Source: Brugia malayi (taxonomy: Eukaryota > Nematoda > Chromadorea > Rhabditida > Onchocercidae). From it: 64,000 nt of DNA. Under the pieces are notes generated by a model. The model was not told where the DNA came from. It was given only the letters and a program-made list of their open reading frames with translations, and did no database searches. Of the stretch, positions 26,501 to 38,100 are shown piece by piece; the first letter of the stretch is position 1, and each line of letters starts with the position of its first letter. A program made the position numbers and the translations under genes. The DNA lies in the NCBI RefSeq assembly GCF_000002995.4, contig NW_025062479.1, forward strand, positions 13,587,721 to 13,651,720, written 5' to 3'.

Positions 26501-27490
26501 ATCCTACTAATGCTCTTACAGAGTTTTTATCATATGCTGATAAATTGATATATTTTGGTAAGCGACCAGTTTTCAATAGCTTAAATTTTGAAGAAATTTA
26601 AGATTTAAATTTAAACACGCAAATATTTGAATGTTTGTGAAACGAGAAATAGATTTATCAATGCTTATTATTATTATTATTATTAATGCTATTATCATTG
26701 TTATTATTGTAGTAAATGTCAACAATTTTCCAATTTAATTCAACCACCATTAAATGCTTTTTAAATTATTCGTGTTTGATTTTCACAAATGAATTTTCCG
26801 AGAAAATGTAAAAGTAAGTTATATACTTACTTGCATAAAATAAGCAATAAAATTTGAATAAAAAACTGGTTGTTATATATTTTATTCCATATGGACTAAT
26901 TAAAATACTAACGAAATAAAAATTTATATAAGTTTAGAATAAAAATAAATATTTTTAACTGTTATTTTTCTCTGAAAAATTATAAAACTTTTGTTTATTT
27001 TACAAAAAAAAGAATGAGAAAGAGAAAATTGAAGAAAGTTCATAAAAAAAAAAATATTATGCAAACAGCAACTTTTTCGTTTTTTGTTTTTTTAACAATT
27101 CTTAAATGTAATTTAATGTTAGATGAAATGAAATTTCGGCAATATTTGTAATACTTATTAGCTTTTCAAACATTTCTTCTTTCTTTTTTTTTGCATTTTT
27201 GAAACATTCTTCTAAAGAATGAGAGAAATGAGAAAAGTGAATAAAATGAAAGAACGAAAAAAAAATTTAGCTCATTTTTTCATTTTTTTTTTTTTTTGCT
27301 CTTAGAAAAATGAATAAAAATACACTGACCTTTCGAATTTTCAACGAACAAATTGTAAATTGTTGCAGTTTAACGCGATACTTTTCTTCTGATGCTATCA
27401 ATTTTATCTTTTTGTCAGTACTTTCATTACGTTTTGAGCTACTGCTATAAACACTTGATAATTTAACAATTTGATTATTGCTATTACAAA
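23598..27490 (-). CDS. BTB-BACK domain protein, partial gene model
   Basis: Five exons agree in phase: about 27490-27330, 26579-26388, 25239-25040, 24327-24144 and 23747-23598. Exons 1-2 form a diverged BTB second half (KLQQFTICSLKIRK, INLSAYDKNSVRALVGYI, ALADLIDLSRSLLMLGLL). Exon 3 carries the BACK helices (IEKIAAAKFHDIVQHRFF, then IPPIIFANIIAR). Exon 4 begins CDLNVEKEINAVDAAIIWIW, the classic BACK position where acidic-hydrophobic residues precede a Trp. Exon 5 has a cysteine cluster CRRCC. BTB-BACK proteins are usually CUL3 adaptors with C-terminal kelch repeats; only a weak kelch-like exon is seen further along (17589-17770). The start codon is not found: exon 1 has no ATG in frame and a TAA at 27510-27512 bounds it, with a poor acceptor at 27491 or a better TATAG inside it. 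The 3' end is also open. Confidence 0.75.
24360..24615. repeat. Degenerate AAC/AAT trinucleotide array inside a BTB-gene intron
   Basis: About 250 bases of interrupted AACAAC, AACAAT and AAAACA units lie in the intron between BTB-BACK exons 3 and 4. The opposite strand reads as a Cys/Tyr- and Leu-rich frame, which is a by-product of the repeat and not a protein. Confidence 0.7.
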
Positions 27491-28936
27491 CTTTTTTTTT
27501 AATTTCAATTTAATAACTAAGGGATAATAATTCCAAGAACATTTTATTTATTTAATAAGTTATATATATATGGATGTAGGAATAATAGTGCTATAAATTA
27601 AAATTTATGTATTATTGTATTTAATAAGTTTAATACATAAATATGAATATTATTTTAATTTTATTACTCTTTCAATATTAGTTTACTTCTTACATTACAT
27701 AATGATAGCATTTTCTTCGAGCTTTTCTTTCTCTCTCTTTTCCTCTCTTTTTCAGCATAACAAATTTTGCAGTGACTTTTTTTTTTTTTTTTTTTTGACT
27801 AGGAAGATTTCTGTAGTGAAGCAACTTCAAACATCCATGATAAAGGGAATTAGGAAAGCCAAGTCTAACACTTTTTTGAAATTAAAATTTCTGTTGTTTT
27901 TTTTTTAAAAAAATATATATTTTTATCTAATTTCTCACCTTGGATTAAAATTAATTCTACAAATGTTAAAAGTTTTCCGATATGCTTTCATGCTTATTTA
28001 ATTTAATTAAAAAAAATCGCGCCAATTTAATCTTAATCAACATCAACAATTCAATTTTATTTTTTTTAATTAACAAAATTTTTATGACAGTATGAAGAGA
28101 TTAGAAGTGAGCGATTATTTTTATTAAATATGTAAATTGTAATCAAATGTAATAGAAATTTTTACAGCATTTTTTCTTTGTAAACTTATAAAATTCTTAA
28201 AATCATTTAAAATAAGAAAACTGAACTAAATTTAACTCATAAAAAAATATAAATTTGCTCAACAAGTAGCAATTTTTTTAACAATTTGTTTTTAAGTATT
28301 TACAAAGAAAAAAAGAAAACTCATTTTTAACGGAAGGAAAAAGCAAGAAATTATTCCATTCATAACTTAAATTATTTTTGCTCAAATTTTTTGCCATAAA
28401 AAAAGTGTTATTAAACAATTAGTTCAATGAAAAAGAAAAAAAAAAGAAGTATCAAAAAAAAAAAATAAAAATAAAAAAAACAAAAATATTTAAAAAATTT
28501 ATCATAAACTTTGCTCATTATTTTTTCTTTTCTCTTCTTCTTCTTCTCCTTCTCTTTTCTTTTTCAAAAAAATAATTTAGCAAAATAAGTACCCTTAAAA
28601 AAAAAGCAAAAATGAAATAAAAAAAAAAAAAAATTAAGGAGAAAGAAGACATTTTAGGAAACAAAAGAAAAAATGTCATACAGGAAAAGTTCAAATTTTC
28701 TGCTATTTTAGGTCAAAAAAAAAAAATATATGAAAAATAAAATAAATAAATAAGTGATAGAGCAAAATTTTTAATGCTTCTTCAAAAAAAAAAGAATCAT
28801 TTTTTAGAACAAAAAAAAAAAAAAAGAAATTTCGTTTTTTATACTTTTAATTATACTAACACAACAAATATATTTAAGCATTAGTAATAAAAAACTTTAG
28901 GAAAAATACTCTTTCTCATTCCTTTCAGAAAAACGA

Positions 28937-29083
28937 AAAAGAAAGAATAGTAGAAGAGAACTTTGTTGTAAAAATAAAACTATTTATTATAAAAAAATAA
29001 AAAAAATTTGGTCCTTTTTTTATTTTTTTATAATAAATAGTTTTATTTTTACAACAAAGTTCTCTTCTACTATTCTTTCTTTT
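28937..29083. repeat. Perfect palindrome: 69-bp inverted repeat arms, 9-base loop
   Basis: Bases 28937-29005 are the exact reverse complement of 29015-29083, with the loop ATTTGGTCC at 29006-29014. I checked pairing along the whole arm and saw no mismatch; the first break is at 28936/29084. The arms include the non-repetitive segment AGTAGAAGAGAACTTTGTTG, so this is not a simple AT palindrome. There is no target-site duplication or transposase frame that I can see. It may be a fold-back element, a hairpin RNA source, or an assembly or library fold-back artefact. Confidence 0.9.
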
Positions 29084-30889
29084 ACTCTTTTTAAATATAT
29101 TTCTTCTTTTTTTTTTTTTTACATTTCTGTTGAACTTTTAATACTATGCATTTTCCTTCCCTTTTTTTTATTTTTTTACTATTCATATACAAAAGTTTTT
29201 TATTTCCTTCTTTTTCCTTTTTTCTTTTTTTGTTTTCGTTCATTTTTGATTCGTTGAAAAGCAATTTAAAATCGAATTGATAAAAAAATTTTGAAAAATT
29301 TTCCGTAATATAAGTAAAATGAAAAATATTTATGCTAGGAAAAAAAAGAAAGGAAAACCAAAAAAAAAGAAAAAAAAGCCAAGAAATCTATCAATAAGGG
29401 ATTTTTACTTTTTCTGGACAAAAAAGATAACACTTTTTTTTAAAAAAATCCTTGTGACAAAGCTATTTAAACTTTTTCAATCTTTTTTTCATTTTTTCAT
29501 TTTTTTTTTTTTTTTTTTTTTTTTTTGGATGAATTGAGTGAATAAAGCAATCAGTCATCTTATCGTAAAAGCCTTATGCTTTTATTTATTTTCAGTTTGT
29601 TAAAAAAAAAAAAACTTCCTTCTTTCTTTTTTTGTTTAAATTATTGTATTTTAAGCCAAAGGTTAGTGTTCCCATACAATGAACTTGCACAAACAACCAT
29701 TTTCAACAAACATTCGCTATGTTTTATTAATCATTTCAAATTAAAATTTCATCATTGATTTCTAAATTTTAGAGTGTAATTTTCCTACAGGTAAACACTG
29801 TTAGTGAAATGATTAAAAAAATGTATAACAGTTTAGAATACTCAAATGCTCAAATGCATTTAAAGTGTACAGAATGAAAAAAAAAAAAAAGATTTCCGCT
29901 TGTATTGATAAAACTGAAGAGAAAAGGAGAGAGAAGGAGAAAGAAAAAGATGGAGGAAAAAAAAAGAAAAATTATTTGAAAGAAAATTTAACACACGGAA
30001 TTTAATTTATTGGGAATTTTTTTTCCGGAATTTCTTCTTAGACTTATTTTTTTTTTAAATCATTAGTTATGACAAGAAAGAAAAAAAAATCATCAAACAA
30101 AAACCAATCAGTTATTTTTGATTTTTTTTCTCCTAACATTTTTTTTTCTTTTTTTTTTTTGTTTTTGTTTAAATCAACAAATTGGCATCAAAATATTGTT
30201 TTGTAATTTTATCATTCTTTTTTCTTAAACAAAAATATTGTAAGACTTGACATAGCTAATATTCATTAATTTAATAAATTTTAATTAAAAGTTAAAATGA
30301 TGTTCATATTATCCTACTAAAAAAAAAAAAAAGAATTTTGGCCACAAACCCTGTTAATTGAAAGTTTTCATCTCATTAATAACATTTAATTTTTGAAAGT
30401 TGACTTTCTTCAATTTCATTTAATTCTAATACAGAAATGAAGAAAAAAAGATTTTTTTTTCAATACAAAAAAAAAAAAAAAAAGAGAATGAAACAAAATT
30501 GAAATCTATTTATAAGACTACTTTTCTCTTATCGACGAACTCATCGTCATGATTGAATGAAACAACCGCACACTATTAGCTTTTGCAAAATAAACAAAAT
30601 GAAATATATAGAAATCAAATAATTTCTTTTTAAAAGAAAAAAACTCATTCATTTCAACAATTGAAAAAGATAATTTGAATAAAAAATATAATTTCAATGA
30701 TAAATTGAAAAATTGTATATGATTTTATGAGAACTAATTTTTTTTCATTCATATTTTTATACATCTGTTGGTTTTTTTCATTTTCTCTTCCTGGCCACAA
30801 CAAAAAAGGGAAAAGAATCAGAATGTATTGTATAAATAGCCTTGCAAGCCTTAATAATATAAGAATTTGTTGTTCTCAAATCTTCATAA

Positions 30890-31265
30890 AATTACTGTTA
30901 AAATTACTAAATAATATACAACTGATTGCTAATTTATAGGTAATTAAAATTCTTAGCTAATACATAATTTATAGTTAATGTAGAACTAATTAAAATCGTT
31001 GATTATTAAAATTAAATAATCAAAATTAGTATTAAAATTATTAATTGTTAAGATTATTAACTAATTTACAATTTTTAGTTAATTTATAAGCGATTAAAAT
31101 TACTCTTATTAGATTTTTTAAGTTATTTAAAAAAATATTAAAATTATTAAGTAATTTATAATTTGTAGTTAATTTATAAGTAATTAAAAACGCTAATTAT
31201 TGAAATTACTAAATCATTTACCATTTATAGTTAATTTTTTAATTATAATTAGTCATTTATAATGA
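30890..31265. repeat. Diverged AT-rich tandem repeat
   Basis: Units resembling AAAATTATTAACTAATTTA followed by an AATTTTTAGTTAATTTATAAG block recur at least four times with many substitutions and indels. The array is too degraded to give an exact period. Confidence 0.5.
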
Positions 31266-31536
31266 ATCATTAAAAGAGAAATATTTCGTTTTTTTGTAAA
31301 TGATGGAAGGAATAATTTCAACTAAAATTATTATTTATCATTTAGCATAAATTAAAATTATATTTTGTGTGACGCAGACATATGAATGAAAATTTGACGT
31401 AGATAAGATGAATTGATAAAATTTAATTTAAGCATAGCAAAAATAAAAAGAATTACGTCACTGTTAATTCACACCCCAAAATTCTTACATAACCTACGCA
31501 ATGAATGTAAATACTTATTCTACTATACCTCTATCT

Positions 31537-31539
<3 letters not shown>

Positions 31540-31568
<29 letters not shown>
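31540..31568. repeat. (CT)n microsatellite
   Basis: About 14 CT units. Two overlapping serine/leucine-rich frames run through it; both are artefacts of the repeat. Confidence 0.8.
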
Positions 31569-31573
<5 letters not shown>

Positions 31574-32027
31574 CTTTCTCTTCTCTTATTTTTTTAACTC
31601 TTTCAATTTTATTCCAAACTATTTCAGCTAATACTTTCTCTCATTTATTTATTTATCTATCTATTCATCTGTCTATCTATCAATCTAACAAATGTATATG
31701 TCTGCATGCGTGCATATGCGTGTGCGTTTGCGTGTGCATCTGCGTGAATGGTAATTCTCACTGATAAGTTTACCTTTTTCTTCAATTTTTTTTCTATTCT
31801 TATTCCTAGGATTTATCATTCGTTTATTTTTTATTACATTATTTTTCATTGGCTTATTTTTATTAACGATATCAGTAGAATAACAATTCGTTTATTTCTT
31901 TTTTTTTTTTTCTTCATTTTTTCATTTATCTCTTTTTCTACAATGTTATTTTGCTTTTTTTTTTTTGATTTTATTGCACACCTTAAATTAAACTTAATTA
32001 GGCTTATTTGATTGATAGCTTATTGCG

Positions 32028-32220
32028 GATTACGCCCACCTAATAAGCGTAATTGCACTTACTTAACAGTTTAGTTTAACGTAATTATGTCAATCTAATA
32101 TGTGATATTATGATTACACCCACCTATAATAGCTTAGCTTAATTGTGCTTACTTAACAGTTTAATTTAGCGTAATTAAGTTAATCTTATTTTGTGTTTAT
32201 GCCCATTTAAGGGCTTATTG
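32028..32220. repeat. 84-bp tandem repeat, about 2.3 copies
   Basis: Copies start at 32028 (GATTACGCCCACC) and 32112 (GATTACACCCACC), each containing ACTTAACAGTTTA and a CGTAATTA block; a partial third copy (TTATGCCCATTTAAGGGC) follows at about 32197. The unit is GC-richer than its surroundings. It lies roughly 750-950 bp upstream of the hda-4 5' end. Confidence 0.65.
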
Positions 32221-32854
32221 TGACACTATTTATTAGTAGAAGAAGTGTTAGTAATAATCATTTCTTAGTTATTGGATTTGAGTTAAACCTATGTCAGATA
32301 TGATCATATTATATTTAACAAATTTTTCCAGTTAAATCTTAATTTTATGTTAATTTTATGAGAAAGGCAGAAATTCAGTTACAAAATTTTTCTTTTACTT
32401 ATTTTAATTTAGCTAAATGAACTTTTTTTTCATTAATTTACTGAATATACTTGAATACTTTTTGACTTTTATTAAACTAAATCAGGCTTATATCATTTGT
32501 CATTTGCATGTTTCTTTTTTCTTTCACAATCTTTTACTGCTTCCTGTTTTCTGATGACGATTTTATCTTCTGCTACTTTATCGTTCTGTTCACAATATTT
32601 CAATAATTTTTATTTTCAGATTCCTCGTTTTTCAATATTATTTTGCGATTTCTTTGTTATTACTTCTTCCTTTACGAATGTAGCAATCACTAATGCAAAC
32701 TGGATCGATAATCTCAAAGAGGTAAATAGAATTTAAAACTAAGGTTTGATTGGAATTCATTGAAATTCTTATGTATTAAAAAAGTGAAAAAAAAAAAGGC
32801 CTTGAAAAATCTACTCAAAGATATCAGATTATTTTAAAATATGAGATTAAAAAT

Positions 32855-32888
32855 TTGGAAGCCATAAAAAGATTTTTATGGCTTCCAA
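32855..32888. repeat. Near-perfect hairpin, 16-bp arms, 2-base loop
   Basis: The arm TTGGAAGCCATAAAAA pairs exactly with the following 32873-32888 around a 2-base centre. It sits about 85 bases before the hda-4 5' exon, in what would be the promoter or outron. The tight loop argues against a microRNA precursor. Confidence 0.7.
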
Positions 32889-32969
32889 TTTTTAGCTTTC
32901 GGTTGCTAACATTACGCTAGTTTGAATATCATAAACCTATTGCAGTTGAAATAATTGTAAAAAATTTGC

Positions 32970-32979
32970 AGCTATCATT
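32970..32979 (+). promoter_or_regulatory. Probable spliced-leader acceptor and short leader of hda-4
   Basis: An AG (32970-32971) after AAAAATTTGC is followed eight bases later by the ATG at 32980. No upstream coding exon is visible. This close spacing is typical of nematode trans-spliced messages and supports 32980 as the start. Confidence 0.6.
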
Positions 32980-35106
32980 ATGGAAAATCAACAGCAGTCC
33001 TATACGACAGCAACAGTAGAAGGTCCTTCAACAGCACCGTTCGGAATAGCATCAGATGCAATCGACGAAGAACGATTAGCCGTCCTTCAACAGGTATCTG
33101 TTTTTGTTTGTTAAGGTAAGCTCTAGTTAATAGGACAGTTTGCTTTTAGAGCCCTCTGTCTTACTCTGTGTCATTAAATTAGAAATTAAAATTCGATCAT
33201 ATTAATTGTTCAAATTAAAGCATTTAATATATTAATGATTATTCTTTGTTTTAGACGAATAACTTATACATCTATAATATTATTACTTTATCATTTAACA
33301 CAGATAACATTTTGAAAAAGATGAGTTCCTCTTATTTTCATGTCATATTTTTTGCGTAATTCGATCATATTAATTGTTCGAATTAAAGCAATGAGTTAAA
33401 CTTAATATATTAGTAATTATTCTATGTTTTAACGAATAACTTGTAAACTATAATATTATTAATCATTTATAATAGATAACATTTGTAGAGCTCCTATTCT
33501 TTTCATGTTATACTCTTTGCTTAGTTATAAATAAGAAAAATAAATATTTTTTTTTCTTTGTATAATAATTATTTCAATTTGAAATTCATTACTACCAAAG
33601 TTATCAGCTTTCTGTTTGCAAACTTACCAATAAATTTATTATTTGCAGATTTATCAACAAAAGCAAGTAGAACTCTTGTCACAATATCAGCAAGCACAAA
33701 CAAACCTTGCCATGCAACACTTTACTTACTTTCAAGCTCTTCAAACATCTCAACAACAAAAGCAGCAGCAGCAACAACAACAACAGCAACAGAAGCAATC
33801 TTTGCATGACACCAAAACTTCAGAACAAACAAGTTCCATAAGCACTCTGGATATTTCAGAGGATAGTGATACACAGGTGTCACCTTCCACTAAAGATTGT
33901 GCAGGATTGAGAAATAAAAGGTAATTTTGTTATGATGAATTCAACTTGAATTTAACTAGTGGAAAAATGATAAAAAGATTCAAAGATTAATTACTTTCAA
34001 AGTGTTTTGAAAGTAAATCTTCAGATCCTATTCTGGTTCCGGACAAACAATTTCTCAGCTAACAAAGGAACGTTTAAAAACAATGATTACTAGTAAAATG
34101 AATCGTATTCGCTCTGAAAGTAGCAATGTATCACAAGCAACAACAACAGTTTGGACGACATCTGCTGCATCAAGCACTACAAATTCGGGTATAAAAATTT
34201 TTTTTCTTTTCAGTTCTCGTTTTTTTCTATTTTCAGAGGTTAAATGAATGAATGATTTCTTAACTAACATTATTTTTATTTTACTTCTCACTAACTTTTA
34301 ACATATCTTTATTGGGTAAAATGAAACATGAATGTTGTGGTCATTATCTAGCGCCGGGATTTTGTGGATGTAAAAGAATAGTGCCCAAATGCAATATTTG
34401 GAAATGTTATGGTAAGTGAGCTTAAGAAAAAATTTAAAATGGATTATTTCTAAAAATGAATGATTTAATCCATGCATGCATCTTCATCTCATTATTTGGT
34501 AACTATTCAATTTTTTGTTTGCTTCCATTTTTTGCTGTCGAAGAAAATTCATTAAATTTTTATTATATATCTTCAATTATATGTGTTACCTATCTATCAC
34601 TATCTCATGAAATATGATTTATGAAGTAGTAACTAATTTCTTTAATAAAATCTAACCTTAAATTTCGGATCATAAGTGATTAATTTATGTTGGATGTTGT
34701 TTCAAGTAATGTAATACTTGCAAAGAAAAAAAAAATTCAGGTAATGTAATATTTGAAAAAATGAACAAATGCTTATAGAAAATATTTATCATCATACAGC
34801 ATCATGGTCAAGTTGCATGGAAGGTCAAAGCTCACAACAAATGCATACTGCATCTTCAGTACAAACACCGATTGCACTTTCATCACTGCATTTTGAACCG
34901 TATTACATTCCTTCAACAATGCATGCGGTGCACGGAACGTTACAACCATCGGATTATCAATTACGTAAAGTAAGCAGTGAACCAAATTTGAAAATGCGAA
35001 TTCGTGCAAAACTTCTTAATAAAAGTGCTGGTCCATTGCAGTCACAAAGTAGTGCTTTTGCATTCACACAGCGAACCTCTCAAAGGTATTTTTTCTTTAA
35101 AACATA

Positions 35107-35137
<31 letters not shown>

Positions 35138-38100
35138 GCTTGTTTTATTTCATTATAATTTAGTTTGCTTAATTTAAAAAATGATAAAATAATTAGATTG
35201 TAGTTGAAATACATCCTTACTATTCATTCTTCCTAATCTATTCAAAATTCTGTTTTAATTTTAAAAGATTGTATAAAATTATTAAAAAGAATTAATATTC
35301 ATATTATCTGTTTGAAGTATATTTAATTAATTTATAGCGGTGATGCACCAATGGATACTGATCTTGGTGGTAGTACATCATCTGCTGATTCACCTACAAC
35401 ACTATTGGCTGCTTCACCTCATTTAATAATTCCATCGCCATCATTACCAAATCTTACTTCACCAGCCCAAATACCAATGGATATGTCAGCTTTACTTGCA
35501 CAAGCTTTATATTCCCCATTTTTTTCAATGCCATCACTTATTGCAAGTAATCCATTGCAACCATCATTCTCAATGGTTGATTCAGGACTTAATTCAAATA
35601 ATACATTAAGTGGTAAGTTAATATTATCATTTTTTCTTTTTTCTAGTAATACTTTTTTGGTTCTTCTGCTCTGTACTTTTTCTTATATTATTCTGTTTCT
35701 TTTTTATTTACTTTTTTAAAAACATTTCCTTTTATTTTTGGAGCTAATAAGCTATGTTGTGATTATTTCTTCTCTTTTTATCAGAATATGAAGTTTATAT
35801 TTTAGAAGGTGCATCACGTAATTTGATGAAATTTGATACTCGAAATCAAAATACACTGTTATCACTCGGTGGTTATCCATCACTGCTGAAACAACAGTTG
35901 CGTGATTTGGTACTCAGACGTAAATCTTTAGTTCGTGAAGAACCGGAAGATGATGCAGCGCTTGAGGCGCAACTTTTATCACGCTTACAAAGTGGATCAG
36001 TTTTAAGTACACAGTTGAAAACAGGTATTTTGAAAAGGTTAAAAGTTTTACTGTTTATAATTAACAAGTTTTATTGGTATGGAAGACTTATTGTAATTTT
36101 AAAAAGTATGTTTTTTTTTTTTTTTTTTAAACTTATATTAAGTTATTATAATTTTAAAAAGTGAGATGTTGGCTAGTGCATTATAGAAGTTACATTACAT
36201 TAGCGATATTCTAAGTTTGGTTTACTAAAACGAGCAAACTCAGTTCTTCATTCCAGATGATTATAATTTGATTTAAGTGAGTGATTAATATGTAAAAGTG
36301 GTAAAGTTTCTCACTTGAATGCTTTAATATCTCAAAAAAATTACAAGAACGCTTTACTTTTGATGTTTAATCCTAATTATTAAAACGTGAGGTGAAAACA
36401 ATCTATAGGAATTCTTAATTTAACAGTAGTCTGATTTGTATTTGAGTAATTTAATCTGAATTTAAATCTAATAGAAGTTAAATAGCACTCCTAACAACAA
36501 TTTCCAAGTAGAAAGATTATTTTGCTGAATTATGATAATGTTAATTTTAGGTTTGGTATATGATCTTAAATAGCACTCCTAACAACAGTTTCCAAGTAGA
36601 AAGATTATTTTGCTGAATTATGATAATGTTAATTTTAGGTTTGGTATATGATCCTGCAATGGCAAGGCATCAGTGTTTCTGTGGTAATAACAGGAATCAC
36701 GTGGAACACGGTGAACGTGTGCAATCAATTTGGTCACGATTACAGGAACGTGGTTTGGTTGAAAAGTGTGAACGAGTATTTGCTCGTAAAGCGCCATTGG
36801 AAATGTTGAGAACCGTTCATGCTGCAACATATGTTACCTTCTTTGCTGTATCGCCAACGGCTTGCCTCAAGGTAACATATTTTATTCAGCATTTTATTGA
36901 TCTAAATTCTAAGTAAGATGAAATTAACAAAATCTTATAGTAAGCATACTCTTAATGAGTTCTTTTCTTTTTTTCTTTTTTTTTTTTTGCATTGTCAACT
37001 TTACATGTGAAGTTCTATATTCAATTGTTTATGATGACATAATTAAAAAAATATATCTAAACTAGAAGTAATTTCATCCTAAAATAGTATCATTCTAAAA
37101 TTAAAAGAAAAAAGAGGTATCGTTCTATTTATAGATGGAACCATCACAGTTGCCTGTAAAAAGTTTTGTACAACTTTCTTGTGGTGGTATTGGAGTCGAT
37201 TCGGATACATATTTCAACGATGCTTCAACACAATTAGCAGCACGTATTGCTGTTGGTTCTTTAGCTGAACTAGCACTGCAGGTGTTTTTTCTTTAAAAAT
37301 ATTTTAATGCATATATATACATTTATGTTTTTAACACTTTATATTCATATATATTCATAATTAAAATAAGTAAATAAGATTAGAAAATTCAATTTTATTT
37401 TTATTTCTTAATAGGAGGCCATAAAAGTCATTATTTCTTATTAACATAAAATTCATAAATATATATATTTTTTTCATTTGTCGACATAAATAAAATATAA
37501 TTTGTAAATTACTAACTAATACAGGTAGCAGAATCAAGACTGCGAAATGGTTTTGCATGCATAAGACCTCCAGGGCATCATGCTGAATATAATCAAGCAA
37601 TGGGTTTTTGCTTCTTGAATAATGTTGCAATTACAGTCAAATATTTACAGCAGGTATTTAAGAGTAATTCTTTTTTTTTTTTGTATTATAATTAATATAA
37701 TAATTTTTATATTAATTTTAATTATTTTGAAATCATTAATTTGGCCTTAAAAATTCAAATTTTAGTCACCGTCATACGATCGATGACTTACTACTGGCTT
37801 ATGAAAGTACTTTTTATTAATGTTGTTTATATATATATATGTATCTATTAATATACGGAGAAGAGTTTTTAAGCGATGTGCCGAACAGTGTTCACGAATA
37901 GCAATAATTGATTGGGATGTTCATCATGGCAATGGTACGCAAATTTGCTTTGAAGCTGATCCTTCGGTGCTATATTTATCTCTTCATCGTCATGATAATG
38001 GCAATTTTTTTCCGGGTACAGGAGCTGTTACAGAGGTTAGTGATTTTATCATTAAGATTAGTAGGATGAATTTGTTTTGGAATTTCAGTAGAATAATTTT

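Larger units (their letters stand above)
27510..32971. other. Spacer between the divergent BTB-BACK and hda-4 genes
   Basis: The two flanking genes point away from each other, so this 5.5 kb should contain both promoters and the missing first exon of the BTB-BACK gene. I could not find that exon. Much of 28280-30500 is poly-A/T. Distinct structures are the palindrome at 28937-29083, diverged repeats at 30890-31265, a CT microsatellite at 31540-31568, an 84-bp tandem repeat at 32028-32220 and a hairpin at 32855-32888. Confidence 0.5.

Noticed and set aside
31501..31764. Serine/leucine- and CVCVC-containing frames on the plus strand
   Set aside because: They are produced by CT and TG/CG simple repeats, with no splice or start context.
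34055..35009. Minus-strand frames opposite hda-4 exons 3 and 5
   Set aside because: They are antisense shadows of exons proven by protein similarity and splice phase on the plus strand.
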